The notes under the pieces were generated by a model. The model searched no databases. It saw only the letters and a list, made by a program, of their open reading frames with translations, and was not told where the DNA came from. The position numbers were made by a program, and so were the translations under genes. Shown piece by piece: positions 53,828 to 61,851 of a DNA stretch of 64,000 nucleotides (within the stretch, counting starts at the first letter, position 1; the number at the start of each line of letters is the position of its first letter). This DNA is from a virus: IMG/VR virus record IMGVR_UViG_3300020205_000565, positions 18,030 through 82,029 of that record; one strand, given 5' to 3'.

Positions 53828-56041
53828 CTATCTTATGTTTCTAAATGGATTTTTAGGTAACTTCATACCTTCAAATTTATGACCTCCTCCGCCAATATGA
53901 CGAAAAGGGCTCATATTTAATTTACTGAATTTATTGGTGCTTTCCAAGTTTTTTGATGCGGTCGTTTCCTCAAACCGCTTTTTATAACCCCTATTAGCTT
54001 GTTGTACTTTAGCAAAAGCTACTAAAGCTGCAAATGATACGAGTCTATCGACGTTTACTCCATCTCTATATGCCATCATTTCTTTAAGTAACATGATGTC
54101 CGGAATACGTTCTATACCAAATATTGTTTTAACAACTTTACCATCCTCTAAAGTTACTTGATCAAGTTCTTGTCTAACAAACTCGATTGCATAACTTATC
54201 ATATGGCTTTTAAATAAAGTACCTGTATTACGCCATCCGTATTCTTGGAATACATTAGCATTAGCTCCTATATCTTTTAAGAATAATATTTGCTGTCTAG
54301 GTACCAGATACTTTTGCTTCTTCCGGTTAATCATGTGGGTAATAAACTGCGGAATGTTATTCTCCACAATAGTCCATGCATTATACCATTCTATAATAAG
54401 CTCTAGTCTCTCATGTGTTTTATTAATATCATCAAACCGGCCACACCATGCTGCTACTATTTTATCATTTTCTATAAAGGTCTGAATACTATCTACATCT
54501 TTCTTAGTTACCTCTACAGATGTTTTGTAAACATATATAGCGCATAGGGAATCCGACGTGGTAGTTTTTCCTTCTCCCACAGGATCGACCGATGCATAAT
54601 ACATTCCGAACTCTGGGTTTTCTACAGGTCTATCCCATACTACAAGACATCCTGTTTTATCTTCGGTAGTTTTTGTAATAGGAAACTCTGTTATAGGTAA
54701 TTTATTGGTAGAGGTTACCGCCGGTTCACCCTTGTCGTTTCTATATATATCCAAACGTTCTTCAGCATAAAATTTATCTTCAATACGTCGAGTTTGTGCT
54801 GTAATAAGATGGCCCGGAAATACCGATACTGATCTAAAGTCAAAGGCCTCTTTAATAGATCTAGGATGCTGAGATATACGAAGCTGAAATTCTTGGGGGT
54901 CCAGTTCGGATCTCCATTGTGTAAACTGGTCATCTAAGGCAACCAAGGCTTCTTCTACTTTAGAGTTACCAAACTGGTCTATATAAGGCGGCATAGACCA
55001 TTGTTCAGGAATAAATAATCCTGTCATTCCTCTGGCGCCTGTTTCATCTAATAGGGTAGATTCAATAGCATATATATCATTACCCTCAGGTCGCGTAATC
55101 ATTTTCTTTAAAGGTTCGCACTGAGATAAATCTCCTACAGATCCTGCAGCAATAAACATTCCGGTGGTCATAAATCCCGACTTCATAGCAGGGCGTATGT
55201 ACTCGAATGTTGTATTCATCTTAGGGGCAATTCCTGCCTCCTCGTGAAAGAAGTATTTACACGGTCCCCCTACACCATTAGTAGGATCCTTCTCAAAGGA
55301 CATACCTTGCATAACTCCTTTAAGGCCTACTTCAGACTTACGTCTATTTATTCCTGATACTGTTTCAATCTTCTGCTGCCACATCATAACCTTATTAGGG
55401 TTCATTGGTCTATACCAAGCTGTATGTTGATTCAGGAACGCCTCATATTCATTTAAGAATTTCCAGGTTCCCTTCTCATTGATATAGTCTTTAAGACTAG
55501 CTCCCATCTTAAGGGTTACCCCTTCTTCAAACCATATCTGATTAATTAACTTACCAGCATGGTAATAGGATGATGCAATCTGACGTTTCTTTAATATGGC
55601 TACATGTTTATAATGTAGCTCTGCTAGACATTCGTATAACGCCATGTGATACTGAGCATCTCTGACATCGGCAAAACCAAACTTCTGAATCTCTTTATTG
55701 AAGATAGGTAAGAAGTTTAACCACATGTAATAATCACGTGGTATATACCAAGCATTGTTCCCATCTTTATAAATAGCCCCTACACGACATTTATTCTTCT
55801 GGTCATTCCAGTACATAATAAAGTCCTTAGTTCCTTGAGGAGAAGCACAATAGAAGCCACGTTCATTAAATAGACTAGCCTGTTCGTTAAACTTAAGACT
55901 AGTTTCCGTAAAGTTATATAAGCCGGGTTCTTTAAAAATCGATAATACAAAATCTCTGAAGTCTTCTCTAGTATCAAAAGTAGATACTGTCCATACTCCG
56001 TTTTCATATGTAGGAATTTGTATGTCGTTGGTTTTCAGCAT
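53828..56041 (-). CDS. terL: Terminase large subunit with lambda-like deviant Walker A, 737 aa
   Basis: The ATPase part contains KKRQIASSY at 151-159 in the P-loop place. It lacks GK(T/S) and instead has its lysines at the start of the loop, like the deviant Walker A of lambda gpA. A Walker B-like strand with FFHEEAG follows at 264-270, and a coupling-type segment AAGSVGD at 298-304. The RNase H-type nuclease shows D486 (YYASVDPVGEGKTTTSDSL), E560 (WTIVENN) and D649 or D665 (GVNVDRLVSFAALVAFA) as metal ligands. The enzyme would translocate and cut concatemeric DNA at the portal. It starts 5 bases after the 172-aa gene. The conserved LKMGASLKDYINEKGTWKF segment is familiar from large Bacteroidota phages. 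Confidence 0.93.
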   Translation of the reverse strand: MLKTNDIQIPTYENGVWTVSTFDTREDFRDFVLSIFKEPGLYNFTETSLKFNEQASLFNERGFYCASPQGTKDFIMYWNDQKNKCRVGAIYKDGNNAWYIPRDYYMWLNFLPIFNKEIQKFGFADVRDAQYHMALYECLAELHYKHVAILKKRQIASSYYHAGKLINQIWFEEGVTLKMGASLKDYINEKGTWKFLNEYEAFLNQHTAWYRPMNPNKVMMWQQKIETVSGINRRKSEVGLKGVMQGMSFEKDPTNGVGGPCKYFFHEEAGIAPKMNTTFEYIRPAMKSGFMTTGMFIAAGSVGDLSQCEPLKKMITRPEGNDIYAIESTLLDETGARGMTGLFIPEQWSMPPYIDQFGNSKVEEALVALDDQFTQWRSELDPQEFQLRISQHPRSIKEAFDFRSVSVFPGHLITAQTRRIEDKFYAEERLDIYRNDKGEPAVTSTNKLPITEFPITKTTEDKTGCLVVWDRPVENPEFGMYYASVDPVGEGKTTTSDSLCAIYVYKTSVEVTKKDVDSIQTFIENDKIVAAWCGRFDDINKTHERLELIIEWYNAWTIVENNIPQFITHMINRKKQKYLVPRQQILFLKDIGANANVFQEYGWRNTGTLFKSHMISYAIEFVRQELDQVTLEDGKVVKTIFGIERIPDIMLLKEMMAYRDGVNVDRLVSFAALVAFAKVQQANRGYKKRFEETTASKNLESTNKFSKLNMSPFRHIGGGGHKFEGMKLPKNPFRNIR

Positions 56042-56046
56042 GTTAT

Positions 56047-56565
56047 TTACGTTTGGTCATAAGCAAGACCGGCTCCTCCACGAACATGACTTGTCTGTTC
56101 TTCCTGAAGATCTTTATAAGCGCCTTTATAGCTTTCTCGGATTTGTTGGTACTTTGATGCAGCATTTACAAGTGCTGTAATATTACCGTCTCTTCCATCG
56201 GTTATCTGAGTTTTCTCCATATAGGTAGCGAGATTATCCAGCATTTTCTTAATACCATTGTAAGCTCTTGATGTTGGTGTTTCATATAGCTTCTTGCAGA
56301 ACTGTAATGCTCCGGGAATATAGTCATCCTCTGGACTAAAGTCTGCTTCAATTTCAGCTAAGATAATATCTTCCTTATGAATATCCTCAATATAAAAGAA
56401 AGGATTTAGATCAGGATTAGGGCAAGTCATGTAGAATAGGTACTCGTAAATCTTTAAGTACTGTTCCGGATACTTATCCATAATATTCTTTAAAGTACTT
56501 AAAGTATAGCAGTGTTCTGTAGGAATCACTTTGTGATTCTGTATATCGAATAGTTTAACAATCAT
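56047..56565 (-). CDS. Possible terminase small subunit or terminase-adjacent protein, 172 aa
   Basis: An acidic N-terminus with PNPDLNPFFYIEDIHKEDII and ADFSPEDDYIPGALQFCKKL is followed by helices and a conserved-looking end: NITALVNAASKYQQIRESYK, then DLQEEQTSHVRGGAGLAY. I recognise the last segment from proteins encoded directly before terminase genes in large Bacteroidota phages. Size and position suit a small terminase, but no helix-turn-helix is obvious, so the call rests on context. It overlaps the upstream 64-aa gene by four bases (ATGA). Confidence 0.55.
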   Translation of the reverse strand: MIVKLFDIQNHKVIPTEHCYTLSTLKNIMDKYPEQYLKIYEYLFYMTCPNPDLNPFFYIEDIHKEDIILAEIEADFSPEDDYIPGALQFCKKLYETPTSRAYNGIKKMLDNLATYMEKTQITDGRDGNITALVNAASKYQQIRESYKGAYKDLQEEQTSHVRGGAGLAYDQT

Positions 56566-56756
56566 TTTCTATCTAGGCTTATGTTTTTACAAAATCGTAT
56601 TTCTTTATTACTAAGAGTCCATATCTCTCCATCATCCATAGCGCAGGTGAACAGCAGATCGTGCTCCTGAGAGTAATCAATAACTAGGAAAGCATAACCC
56701 TCCATATTATCGGATACCCTTTTAATCGGGAGCATTGGATCTAACTGAAGCATCAT
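56562..56756 (-). CDS. Small SH3-like beta protein, 64 aa
   Basis: The sequence MLPIKRVSDNMEGYAFLVID, then HDLLFTCAMDDGEIWTLSNK and IRFCKN, is a five-strand-like beta pattern of the kind found in small phage SH3-type proteins (a promoter-proximal strand, YAFLVIDYS, and a TLSNKEIRF end). No function is known to me. It overlaps the genes on both sides by four bases, consistent with coupled translation in the packaging block. Confidence 0.7.
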   Translation of the reverse strand: MMLQLDPMLPIKRVSDNMEGYAFLVIDYSQEHDLLFTCAMDDGEIWTLSNKEIRFCKNISLDRK

Positions 56757-57562
56757 TCTGTAAGGACTTTAATAATGTTAATGACTTCCTCTTTTAAATA
56801 AGGTACATCATATTGTACAATTTTATCTACTACGGGTTCACCAAATTCATCGTATAGCACAACTCTGTTATCATATGCATCTCTGCCGGCCTCTTTAAAT
56901 ATGATGTGTTCTATAATCATCTTTCCCGCGCGCATGCGAGGGTTATGTTTAAGAATCATATACATATACAGACTTAGCTGTAATGCATAATGGTTAAGGT
57001 TACAATCGTCCAAGTGACTAACTGGATCAAGCATCCTATCAGTGATTCCTTCCCAGTTAGTATAACCCGAAATTTTAATTTCTTTATTAGTCTTGTAATC
57101 ATAAATATTTACTACGTTCTTTATTACTTCTACTCTATCTGCTTGACCACAGATACCAGCGCTCTTAAGATAAACCATGTGCTCAGGATAGATACCATCT
57201 ACTAGTTTCTGTTCAGGTGCTGTTTTAATCCCATCAGATTCAATAGGTTTAAAAATAGGAATAGTAAAACCATCTTGTTCAATGTTATCACAGGAGGTAT
57301 AAGCTGCTTCTCTTTGGTTATGGTACCATGTACCTAGATTAACAGCCTTCTGTGATTCGTTCTTCCAAGCTTCTTTAATATCCTCGGGAGACATACCATA
57401 CCATTTACTCTTCTTCTTTTTAGATGTAGCTATAGCTATAGCATCAGCGTCAAAAGATTTCTTAAGCTTTGATATAATACCAGTTACACTAGTCCATGTG
57501 ATGCTCTCACTAGGATCGCTACTTGTATAAGTATGCGTTTCTGGTTTAAATACTATCGCCAT
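56753..57562 (-). CDS. PD-(D/E)XK nuclease, 269 aa
   Basis: The motif set of the Cas4/RecB-type exonuclease fold is visible: GTWYH at 77-81 (the helix with a metal-associated His), D142 in CGQADRVEV, D155-x-K157 in YDYKT, and Q195...Y199 in LQLSLYMYM. It therefore should hydrolyse DNA with Mg2+ or Mn2+; exact substrate is unknown. The first 70 residues contain a basic KKKKSKW stretch. It overlaps the Cys-cluster gene by 17 bases and the 64-aa gene by four bases, directly before the terminase genes. Roles in genome processing or recombination during packaging are possible. No iron-sulfur cysteines of the Cas4 type were seen in this protein. Confidence 0.85.
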   Translation of the reverse strand: MAIVFKPETHTYTSSDPSESITWTSVTGIISKLKKSFDADAIAIATSKKKKSKWYGMSPEDIKEAWKNESQKAVNLGTWYHNQREAAYTSCDNIEQDGFTIPIFKPIESDGIKTAPEQKLVDGIYPEHMVYLKSAGICGQADRVEVIKNVVNIYDYKTNKEIKISGYTNWEGITDRMLDPVSHLDDCNLNHYALQLSLYMYMILKHNPRMRAGKMIIEHIIFKEAGRDAYDNRVVLYDEFGEPVVDKIVQYDVPYLKEEVINIIKVLTE

Positions 57563-57878
57563 TGTTTCCTAGTTTAGCATTTAATACATCCTCTTCTTCT
57601 TCAGTCATTACCGCAAACCATTTACCCTCAGGGCATTCGGAAGACATACTGCGGATTTTATATTTAAGAGAACAACCGCAAGAACCGCAACAAGGTTGAG
57701 TACCCGGTACTAGACACTTGTCTCCTATAAGATCTAGTAATGGGCAGTTGTTACATATCTCATTACGCCAGTAAGCAATCTTCTCTATTTTTTTGCGGGT
57801 AAAATAGTAGTTAAAAACCCCCTCAAGGATGAGCCATTTAGTGCTCCAAACCGTCTTGATCTTTTCTAAGATTTTCAT
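57546..57878 (-). CDS. Cys-cluster (zinc-binding) protein, 110 aa
   Basis: The N-terminal 30 residues are amphipathic and basic; the rest carries eight cysteines: C42, C45, C55, C63, C64, C67, C69, C82 (CNNC, CCGSCGC). This should hold one or two zinc ions. The pattern W.(R)NEICNNCPLL is one I recall from phage proteins near nuclease/terminase genes. Overlaps of 41 bases upstream and 17 bases downstream tie it to the IHF-like and nuclease genes, so they are made together. It might supply a metal module to the nuclease, but that is inference. Confidence 0.8.
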   Translation of the reverse strand: MKILEKIKTVWSTKWLILEGVFNYYFTRKKIEKIAYWRNEICNNCPLLDLIGDKCLVPGTQPCCGSCGCSLKYKIRSMSSECPEGKWFAVMTEEEEDVLNAKLGNNGDSI

Positions 57879-58233
57879 TTTTAGTTGCTTTAAATTGGTG
57901 TTTCAAACTTAGCTGATCTTCTAGCTTTTGCTTTAAAGAATAGAATCGTTTTAAACGTTGTTGAGCGGTATTATAAAACTGAAATTTTTTTAAGTTGGCA
58001 GGGTTGATAATTCTAACGTAGTCTTCATTCTTTTGTATTTCTCTATGAAGGCATTTGCTTTTTGTATAGAATACTCCAAGATTTTCCACGTCTATAACGG
58101 GTTCATCCATCGATTCTAAATATTTTCTAACGTTGCTCCAGTAATATGAAACAATATCAGAAACTTGTGATTCTGGTAGACCGAGTTCATCGGCTACGTT
58201 TTTATACAGGTTGTTGGACTTCTTTGGGCTCAA
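57838..58233 (-). CDS. IHF/HU-like DNA-bending or tail protein, 131 aa
   Basis: Residues 5-70 have the HU/IHF fold pattern: helices LYKNVADELGLPESQVSDIV and SYYWSNVRKYLESMDEPVID, then VENLGVFYTKSKCL. The DNA-binding arms are shortened or absent, and the C-terminal 60 residues are a Lys/Gln-rich coiled region, which is unusual for HU. IHF-like proteins are a hallmark of crAss-like phages, some being tail components. It overlaps the winged-helix candidate by 32 bases and the Cys-cluster gene by 41 bases. It may bend packaging-initiation DNA or be structural. Confidence 0.8.
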   Translation of the reverse strand: MSPKKSNNLYKNVADELGLPESQVSDIVSYYWSNVRKYLESMDEPVIDVENLGVFYTKSKCLHREIQKNEDYVRIINPANLKKFQFYNTAQQRLKRFYSLKQKLEDQLSLKHQFKATKNENLRKDQDGLEH

Positions 58234-58585
58234 CGTGTACGAATTTATAGTCTAATAAAATGTTTCCTGTAATCTGTATCTTTAAATCAGCACTTAAAGA
58301 TATCTTCTTCTTACTCTTTCCGTTCTTAATTACCAAGCTTTTCTTTTCAGCTTTAGCAATTGCATTACGAACCGATTGGCTGCTACCAAAAATCTTGTTC
58401 TTAGTAGCAGCGTCACAGAATTCCGTAAGTTCTTTCTCTCCTGATAGAGCTAAGAAAGTAAGACAGCTTAAGTCCTGATCAGATACATTTAATGCCTTTA
58501 AGTGGCAATGCACAGCTAGCTGGAACTTGACAATGCTCCACAAGTCCATTCTAACTGTTTTTCGTACCTGATTTACTACTGCCAT
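58202..58585 (-). CDS. Winged-helix-like DNA-binding candidate, 127 aa
   Basis: Helices LWSIVKFQLAVHCHLKALNV and LSCLTFLALSGEKELTEFCD are followed by SSQSVRNAIAKAEKKSLVIK and a beta wing (KKKISLSADLKIQITGNIL). The order helix, helix, recognition-like helix, two-strand wing resembles a winged helix-turn-helix. The gene begins on the stop of the small gene before it and overlaps the IHF-like gene by 32 bases. A regulator or small terminase role is possible. I do not recognise the family. Confidence 0.6.
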   Translation of the reverse strand: MAVVNQVRKTVRMDLWSIVKFQLAVHCHLKALNVSDQDLSCLTFLALSGEKELTEFCDAATKNKIFGSSQSVRNAIAKAEKKSLVIKNGKSKKKISLSADLKIQITGNILLDYKFVHVEPKEVQQPV

Positions 58586-58839
58586 TATTTCTCTTTCTTA
58601 AGAGTTCGTGGAGCAGTAGGTTCTTTAGGACCTTCAGCTGGTGATTCAGGAGCAGGAGCTAAGATCTGAGCAGCGCGCATCTGTGCTACTAAAGCACGTA
58701 GACGTTGTTCTTCGATATCAGCAATAAGGGTTTCGTACTTTAACTGCACGATTAACATTTCAGATTGTTCAGCAAATGATGCGATCAATTCTTGTTTTTT
58801 AGCAGCCATTTCTTCTGCTGAAACTTGTTGGTTTTCCAT
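58585..58839 (-). CDS. Small helical protein, first gene after the strong promoter, 84 aa
   Basis: I take the start at ATG 58839, with protein MENQQVSAEEMAAKKQELIA: an upstream in-frame ATG at 58902 would add 21 residues encoded by the promoter region itself, which is unlikely. The mature part is one long helix (EMLIVQLKYETLIADIEEQR, LRALVAQMRAAQI) followed by a Pro-rich tail. The gene is the first downstream of the 58862 promoter and overlaps the 127-aa gene by one base. No known family. Confidence 0.7.
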   Translation of the reverse strand: MENQQVSAEEMAAKKQELIASFAEQSEMLIVQLKYETLIADIEEQRLRALVAQMRAAQILAPAPESPAEGPKEPTAPRTLKKEK

Positions 58840-58861
58840 GTCTAACTTATTTAGGTTTAGA

Positions 58862-58891
58862 CAAATATATGTAAAAAGTTTAAACTTACAA
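58862..58891 (-). promoter_or_regulatory. Full Bacteroidota promoter (TTG, 19 bases, TATATTTG)
   Basis: The minus strand carries TTG at 58889-58891 and TATATTTG at 58862-58869 with 19 bases between, within the spacing typical of Bacteroidota sigma promoters (TTG and TAnnTTTG). It lies 23 bases before the chosen start of the 84-aa gene and just after a strong terminator, so it probably starts the packaging/head transcript. Confidence 0.8.
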
Positions 58892-58900
58892 CATTTAAAC

Positions 58901-58944
58901 AAAAAAAAGACCCGCTAGCAGATCTTACGGTATGCTAGACGGGT
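58901..58944 (-). terminator. Strong rho-independent terminator after the fibre module
   Basis: Arms ACCCG-A-bulge-CTAGCA (58910-58920 against 58933-58944) form an 11-bp stem with one bulged base and a 12-base loop; the minus strand then runs TCTTTTTTTT. It sits 17 bases after the 117-aa gene. Confidence 0.95.
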
Positions 58945-58960
58945 ACCTAATACTTAAGAG

Positions 58961-59314
58961 TTAAGCTCGTTTACCGTCTTCTTCTCTCTTAGCCTTTATA
59001 TATCCTGTTAACTCCGCAATGTTAGTACTCAATTGAGTCATATGCGTAGTAAGGTTATCCATCTTTAGATCAAGCTTCTCGTGAGCAGCTTTCTGATCTT
59101 CTTTAAGTATTTCCATTCTATTATAGATGCTTGTCTCTTTAGCCATAAGATCTGTTTCTAGGGAGTCCATATCACCCGTAAGTTTATCTACTTTCCCTCT
59201 CAACTTTCCTAGTTCCTGTTTAAGAGCATAATATGCTGATAAACCTGTACCTATTGTCATCACTATCCAGATAACATCTTTAGTGGTAAATATCCACGCT
59301 TCTGCTGATCCCAT
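58961..59314 (-). CDS. Membrane-anchored coiled-coil protein (spanin- or holin-like), 117 aa
   Basis: A short N-terminal stretch is followed by one membrane helix (DVIWIVMTIGTGLSAYYALK, about residues 13-32) and then a long coiled coil (residues 35-105, LGKLRGKVDKLTGDMDSLET onwards) with a basic end. One TM plus periplasmic coiled coil is the shape of an inner-membrane spanin; some holin-like phage proteins look similar. No endolysin gene lies next to it, though lysozyme-like domains exist in the 1291-aa virion protein. It is the last gene before the terminator at 58901. Confidence 0.7.
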   Translation of the reverse strand: MGSAEAWIFTTKDVIWIVMTIGTGLSAYYALKQELGKLRGKVDKLTGDMDSLETDLMAKETSIYNRMEILKEDQKAAHEKLDLKMDNLTTHMTQLSTNIAELTGYIKAKREEDGKRA

Positions 59315-59350
59315 AACTTAAATATATATACTTATAATATACGAAATTAT

Positions 59351-59503
59351 TTACTCAGAGCTAGGAACTATTTCTACCAATTCATTTACTTTAGTCAAAG
59401 CTTGTAAAATAAAAGACACATCGTTAAGAGTATATGCTCCTTTTAAAGTTGCTGAGTTAAGCGCTTGTGTAATAGTCTCAATAGCTTGTTCTTTAGTCAT
59501 CAT
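59351..59503 (-). CDS. Small helical protein, 50 aa (paralogue of the gene at 62406)
   Basis: The frame begins MMTKEQAIETITQALNSATL and continues KGAYTLNDVSFILQALTKVN. Its sequence is clearly related to the 40-aa protein at 62406-62528: both have AI.TI.QALN.ATLKG.YTL.DV..ILQAL. Two helices linked by KGxY are expected. The second ATG at 59500 is an alternative start. It sits 24 bases after the 205-aa fibre gene, as its paralogue sits right after the 465-aa fibre gene. The repeated link to YadA-like fibres suggests a chaperone or assembly partner; that is inference. Confidence 0.8.
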   Translation of the reverse strand: MMTKEQAIETITQALNSATLKGAYTLNDVSFILQALTKVNELVEIVPSSE

Positions 59504-59527
59504 AAGATTATAGTTTCTATTATTCGA

Positions 59528-60145
59528 TTATACTAATAAAATCTTTTGTACTACTCCGTTAATTTTTACGGACCAGGTTTTGCTAGATGATACTGTTGTT
59601 TCTGTAGTTACAGTTCCGCTAGGAGTACTAGCTGTACCAACAACAAATTGATTATTAGCTGTTGCCGTTGCTTGATAACCTAGTATGATACAACTTGAAA
59701 AATTACCTATAACAGTTTGAGATCCAATTACAGTATTAAGACTACCTGTTGTACTGGCACCTCCAGAACTAAGTCCTATAGAGACATTATTATTACCAGT
59801 AGTATTAGAAGATAATGCATTAACTCCTATGGCAGTATTACTAAAACCTGTTGTATTAAATGAAAGTGAGCCATCACCTAATGCAGAATTATTATCTCCT
59901 GTAGTAGTAGCAAGCATACTGCTATACCCAATAGCAGTATTACTAGCTGCTGTCGTACTATTAAATAATGCATTATGACCAATAGCTGTATTAGCTGAGC
60001 CTGTAGTATTGATTCGCAAAGCCCCATCACCATATGTGGTATTTGTTGCAACATTACCTTTACCATTACTCCAAATAGTAAGGTCAGTTGCATTGGTTTC
60101 TACCCAAGAAGGTAGACCACCTTTAATCCCAATTTGAGTACTCAT
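59528..60145 (-). CDS. YadA-head-like fibre protein, 205 aa
   Basis: The middle (about residues 40-155) is built of 14- to 15-residue repeats of the NTAIG.NAL..N..G type (SNTAIGYSSML, NTAIGVNALSSNTTGNNNVS), the left-handed beta-roll of trimeric autotransporter heads. The C-terminus (ANNQFVVGTAS, GTVTTET, KTWSVKINGVVQKI) matches the end of the 465-aa fibre. Expected to trimerise and form a receptor-binding or fibre tip part. It follows the 279-aa gene by two bases. Confidence 0.85.
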   Translation of the reverse strand: MSTQIGIKGGLPSWVETNATDLTIWSNGKGNVATNTTYGDGALRINTTGSANTAIGHNALFNSTTAASNTAIGYSSMLATTTGDNNSALGDGSLSFNTTGFSNTAIGVNALSSNTTGNNNVSIGLSSGGASTTGSLNTVIGSQTVIGNFSSCIILGYQATATANNQFVVGTASTPSGTVTTETTVSSSKTWSVKINGVVQKILLV

Positions 60146-60147
60146 AA

Positions 60148-60987
60148 TTATATAAGTGAAATTATTAGTAATTCAGCACCTGCAGTTGTAGTACTATAAG
60201 TTATTGCAGCTAAGGTATTATTAATAGCACCAGCATCAAAATCCATAGTTTCCCCTGGCTTAAGTGTAATACCACCAACCGTAGCATCAGCAGTTCCTAC
60301 ACTAGCAAATGATATAGAGTATCTACCTGCTGGTATAGTACCTGATGTACCTGCAGGTCTAAGGAATGTTGGAGTTCTTTGCACCCCTGTTCCTCCGTCT
60401 ACAGTAATAGAACCTCCACCATCTGCAATATTAACGTGTCCGCTTGCATTTACCTCAACAGTTTGCTGAACTCCACCAGCTGTAACACCCGCTATGACAA
60501 AAGAGTTTGCAGGTGCTGCAGCTCCATCTGTTCCTACACAGTTATCTATAAGCTCAACACTAGTTTCAATATCAGTAAGAATAACATTACTAGCTTGAAT
60601 AGCCCCTAATATAAGTGCTAATACAGCAGAAGGATCCGCATATACTAAACATCCTGGGGTAGCTGCTCCTGGAGGAATTACAGGTGTTGTACTACCTGGT
60701 AGATAATATGTAATTGGACCCCAAGTAGATGTATCAGGATTCCATACCCGCACCTCTAAATATACTGTATCACCATTACAAGTATCTACTGTAAATTTAG
60801 CTTCATACTCTGTACTAGCTTGAAGTGTAGTAAGTATTGATGAAAGTATAAATTCTATATCATCCGTATTACCATCAATAATTTTAAGTTGATCACAAGT
60901 ACATTGAAGCCCTTGTAATACTTTTAGCTCGTAGTTAAAGTTAGAGCCTTTGTCTCCTTCTTTTTTATTTCCGTTACCTAGTGACAT
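60148..60987 (-). CDS. Virion fibre/surface protein, 279 aa
   Basis: The N-terminal 70 residues (ELKVLQGLQCTCDQLKIIDG, then DIEFILSSILTTLQA) look helical and may attach to the virion. The rest is beta-rich with low charge, rich in Gly, Thr and Ala, and ends AGAELLIISLI. It lies between a 60-aa protein and the YadA-like fibre. Similar Cys/Gly beta proteins are common in Bacteroidota phages; I cannot name a domain. A fibre or decoration role is inferred. Confidence 0.65.
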   Translation of the reverse strand: MSLGNGNKKEGDKGSNFNYELKVLQGLQCTCDQLKIIDGNTDDIEFILSSILTTLQASTEYEAKFTVDTCNGDTVYLEVRVWNPDTSTWGPITYYLPGSTTPVIPPGAATPGCLVYADPSAVLALILGAIQASNVILTDIETSVELIDNCVGTDGAAAPANSFVIAGVTAGGVQQTVEVNASGHVNIADGGGSITVDGGTGVQRTPTFLRPAGTSGTIPAGRYSISFASVGTADATVGGITLKPGETMDFDAGAINNTLAAITYSTTTAGAELLIISLI

Positions 60988-61002
60988 AGTTTTATAATTT
61001 TT

Positions 61003-61185
61003 TTAAGCTTGCTTTGGAGCATCTTGACGATTTGCATAAAGTGCTAACTTAGCACGTGTATCAGGTTCTACCTTATCTTGATAACAGGTTGGTTTGTTAC
61101 CAGGTACAGGAGGTTTGCATCTTGCAGATTTCATACCAGCGACACTGTTATAATAATCTTGTAATGATCCTTTTCTTAGTGACAT
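61003..61185 (-). CDS. Small protein, 60 aa
   Basis: A short basic protein, MSLRKGSLQDYYNSVAGMKS, with a Pro/Cys-containing middle (CKPPVPGNKPTCYQ) and a helical end. Gaps of 14 and 15 bases to its neighbours and an A-rich leader support it as real. I do not recognise it. It may be an adaptor or assembly factor for the fibres encoded around it. Confidence 0.6.
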   Translation of the reverse strand: MSLRKGSLQDYYNSVAGMKSARCKPPVPGNKPTCYQDKVEPDTRAKLALYANRQDAPKQA

Positions 61186-61199
61186 ATGTTTAAGTTTTA

Positions 61200-61850
61200 T
61201 TAGTTAAAGTAAGATAGTACTTGGTTAGACATAAACTCAATATCTATGTATGCTGTGCCTACCCACGGTACTCCAGAAGCTGCTACAATAGATACAAAGT
61301 AGTCATCAAGACCTAATATTGTATTATCAAGTACAATCGTTGCAAATGTAAGCGGTATAGCTGCTCCTGTACTTGCATTTTTTACTAAAGCATTTACTGT
61401 AAACTTACCAGATACGCCACTAAATGTGGTTACCCCCTTTGCACCTATTACAGTGGCATCATTAATTAATCTAAGACCAGTGTCTCCTGAGATTACACCA
61501 ATTAGGTATGAATAAGAAGATTGGCCTGGTACATCAAATCTTACAATACCGCCTAATTTGTAAGTCTTAAGTAGGTCACCGTTATCCGTTGTAATAGTAT
61601 CAGGTAATTCTATAAAATCACTTTCTGCTTCTGGATCTAATATACCCGTTACATAGTTCATTTGAGTACCTGGAGCAGGTACTATTGATGCAGCAAAATC
61701 TTCTACGGTCATACTATAAGACTGGTATTTATCTCCGCGCTTAGCATAAGAAACATTGTTACCAAGAATTACAAGATCTTGTGTAGGATCCTGTACTGTA
61801 GTTTTTACTAGTTTGTTTTTGAGTAGGTATACCCAGTTTAGTATGTCCAT
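61200..61850 (-). CDS. Fibre-type protein with shared N-terminal anchor, 216 aa
   Basis: Residues 1-55 (MDILNWVYLLKNKLVKTTVQ, DLVILGNNVSYAKRGDKYQS, YSMTVEDFAASIV) are the anchor domain shared with the next two upstream genes. The C-terminal 150 residues are beta-rich (FSGVSGKFTVNALVKNASTG, FVS-type strands) with no recognised fold. Its start is one base from the stop of the 183-aa gene. A virion-attached fibre or decoration protein is likely. Confidence 0.75.
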   Translation of the reverse strand: MDILNWVYLLKNKLVKTTVQDPTQDLVILGNNVSYAKRGDKYQSYSMTVEDFAASIVPAPGTQMNYVTGILDPEAESDFIELPDTITTDNGDLLKTYKLGGIVRFDVPGQSSYSYLIGVISGDTGLRLINDATVIGAKGVTTFSGVSGKFTVNALVKNASTGAAIPLTFATIVLDNTILGLDDYFVSIVAASGVPWVGTAYIDIEFMSNQVLSYFN

Positions 61851-61851
61851 G

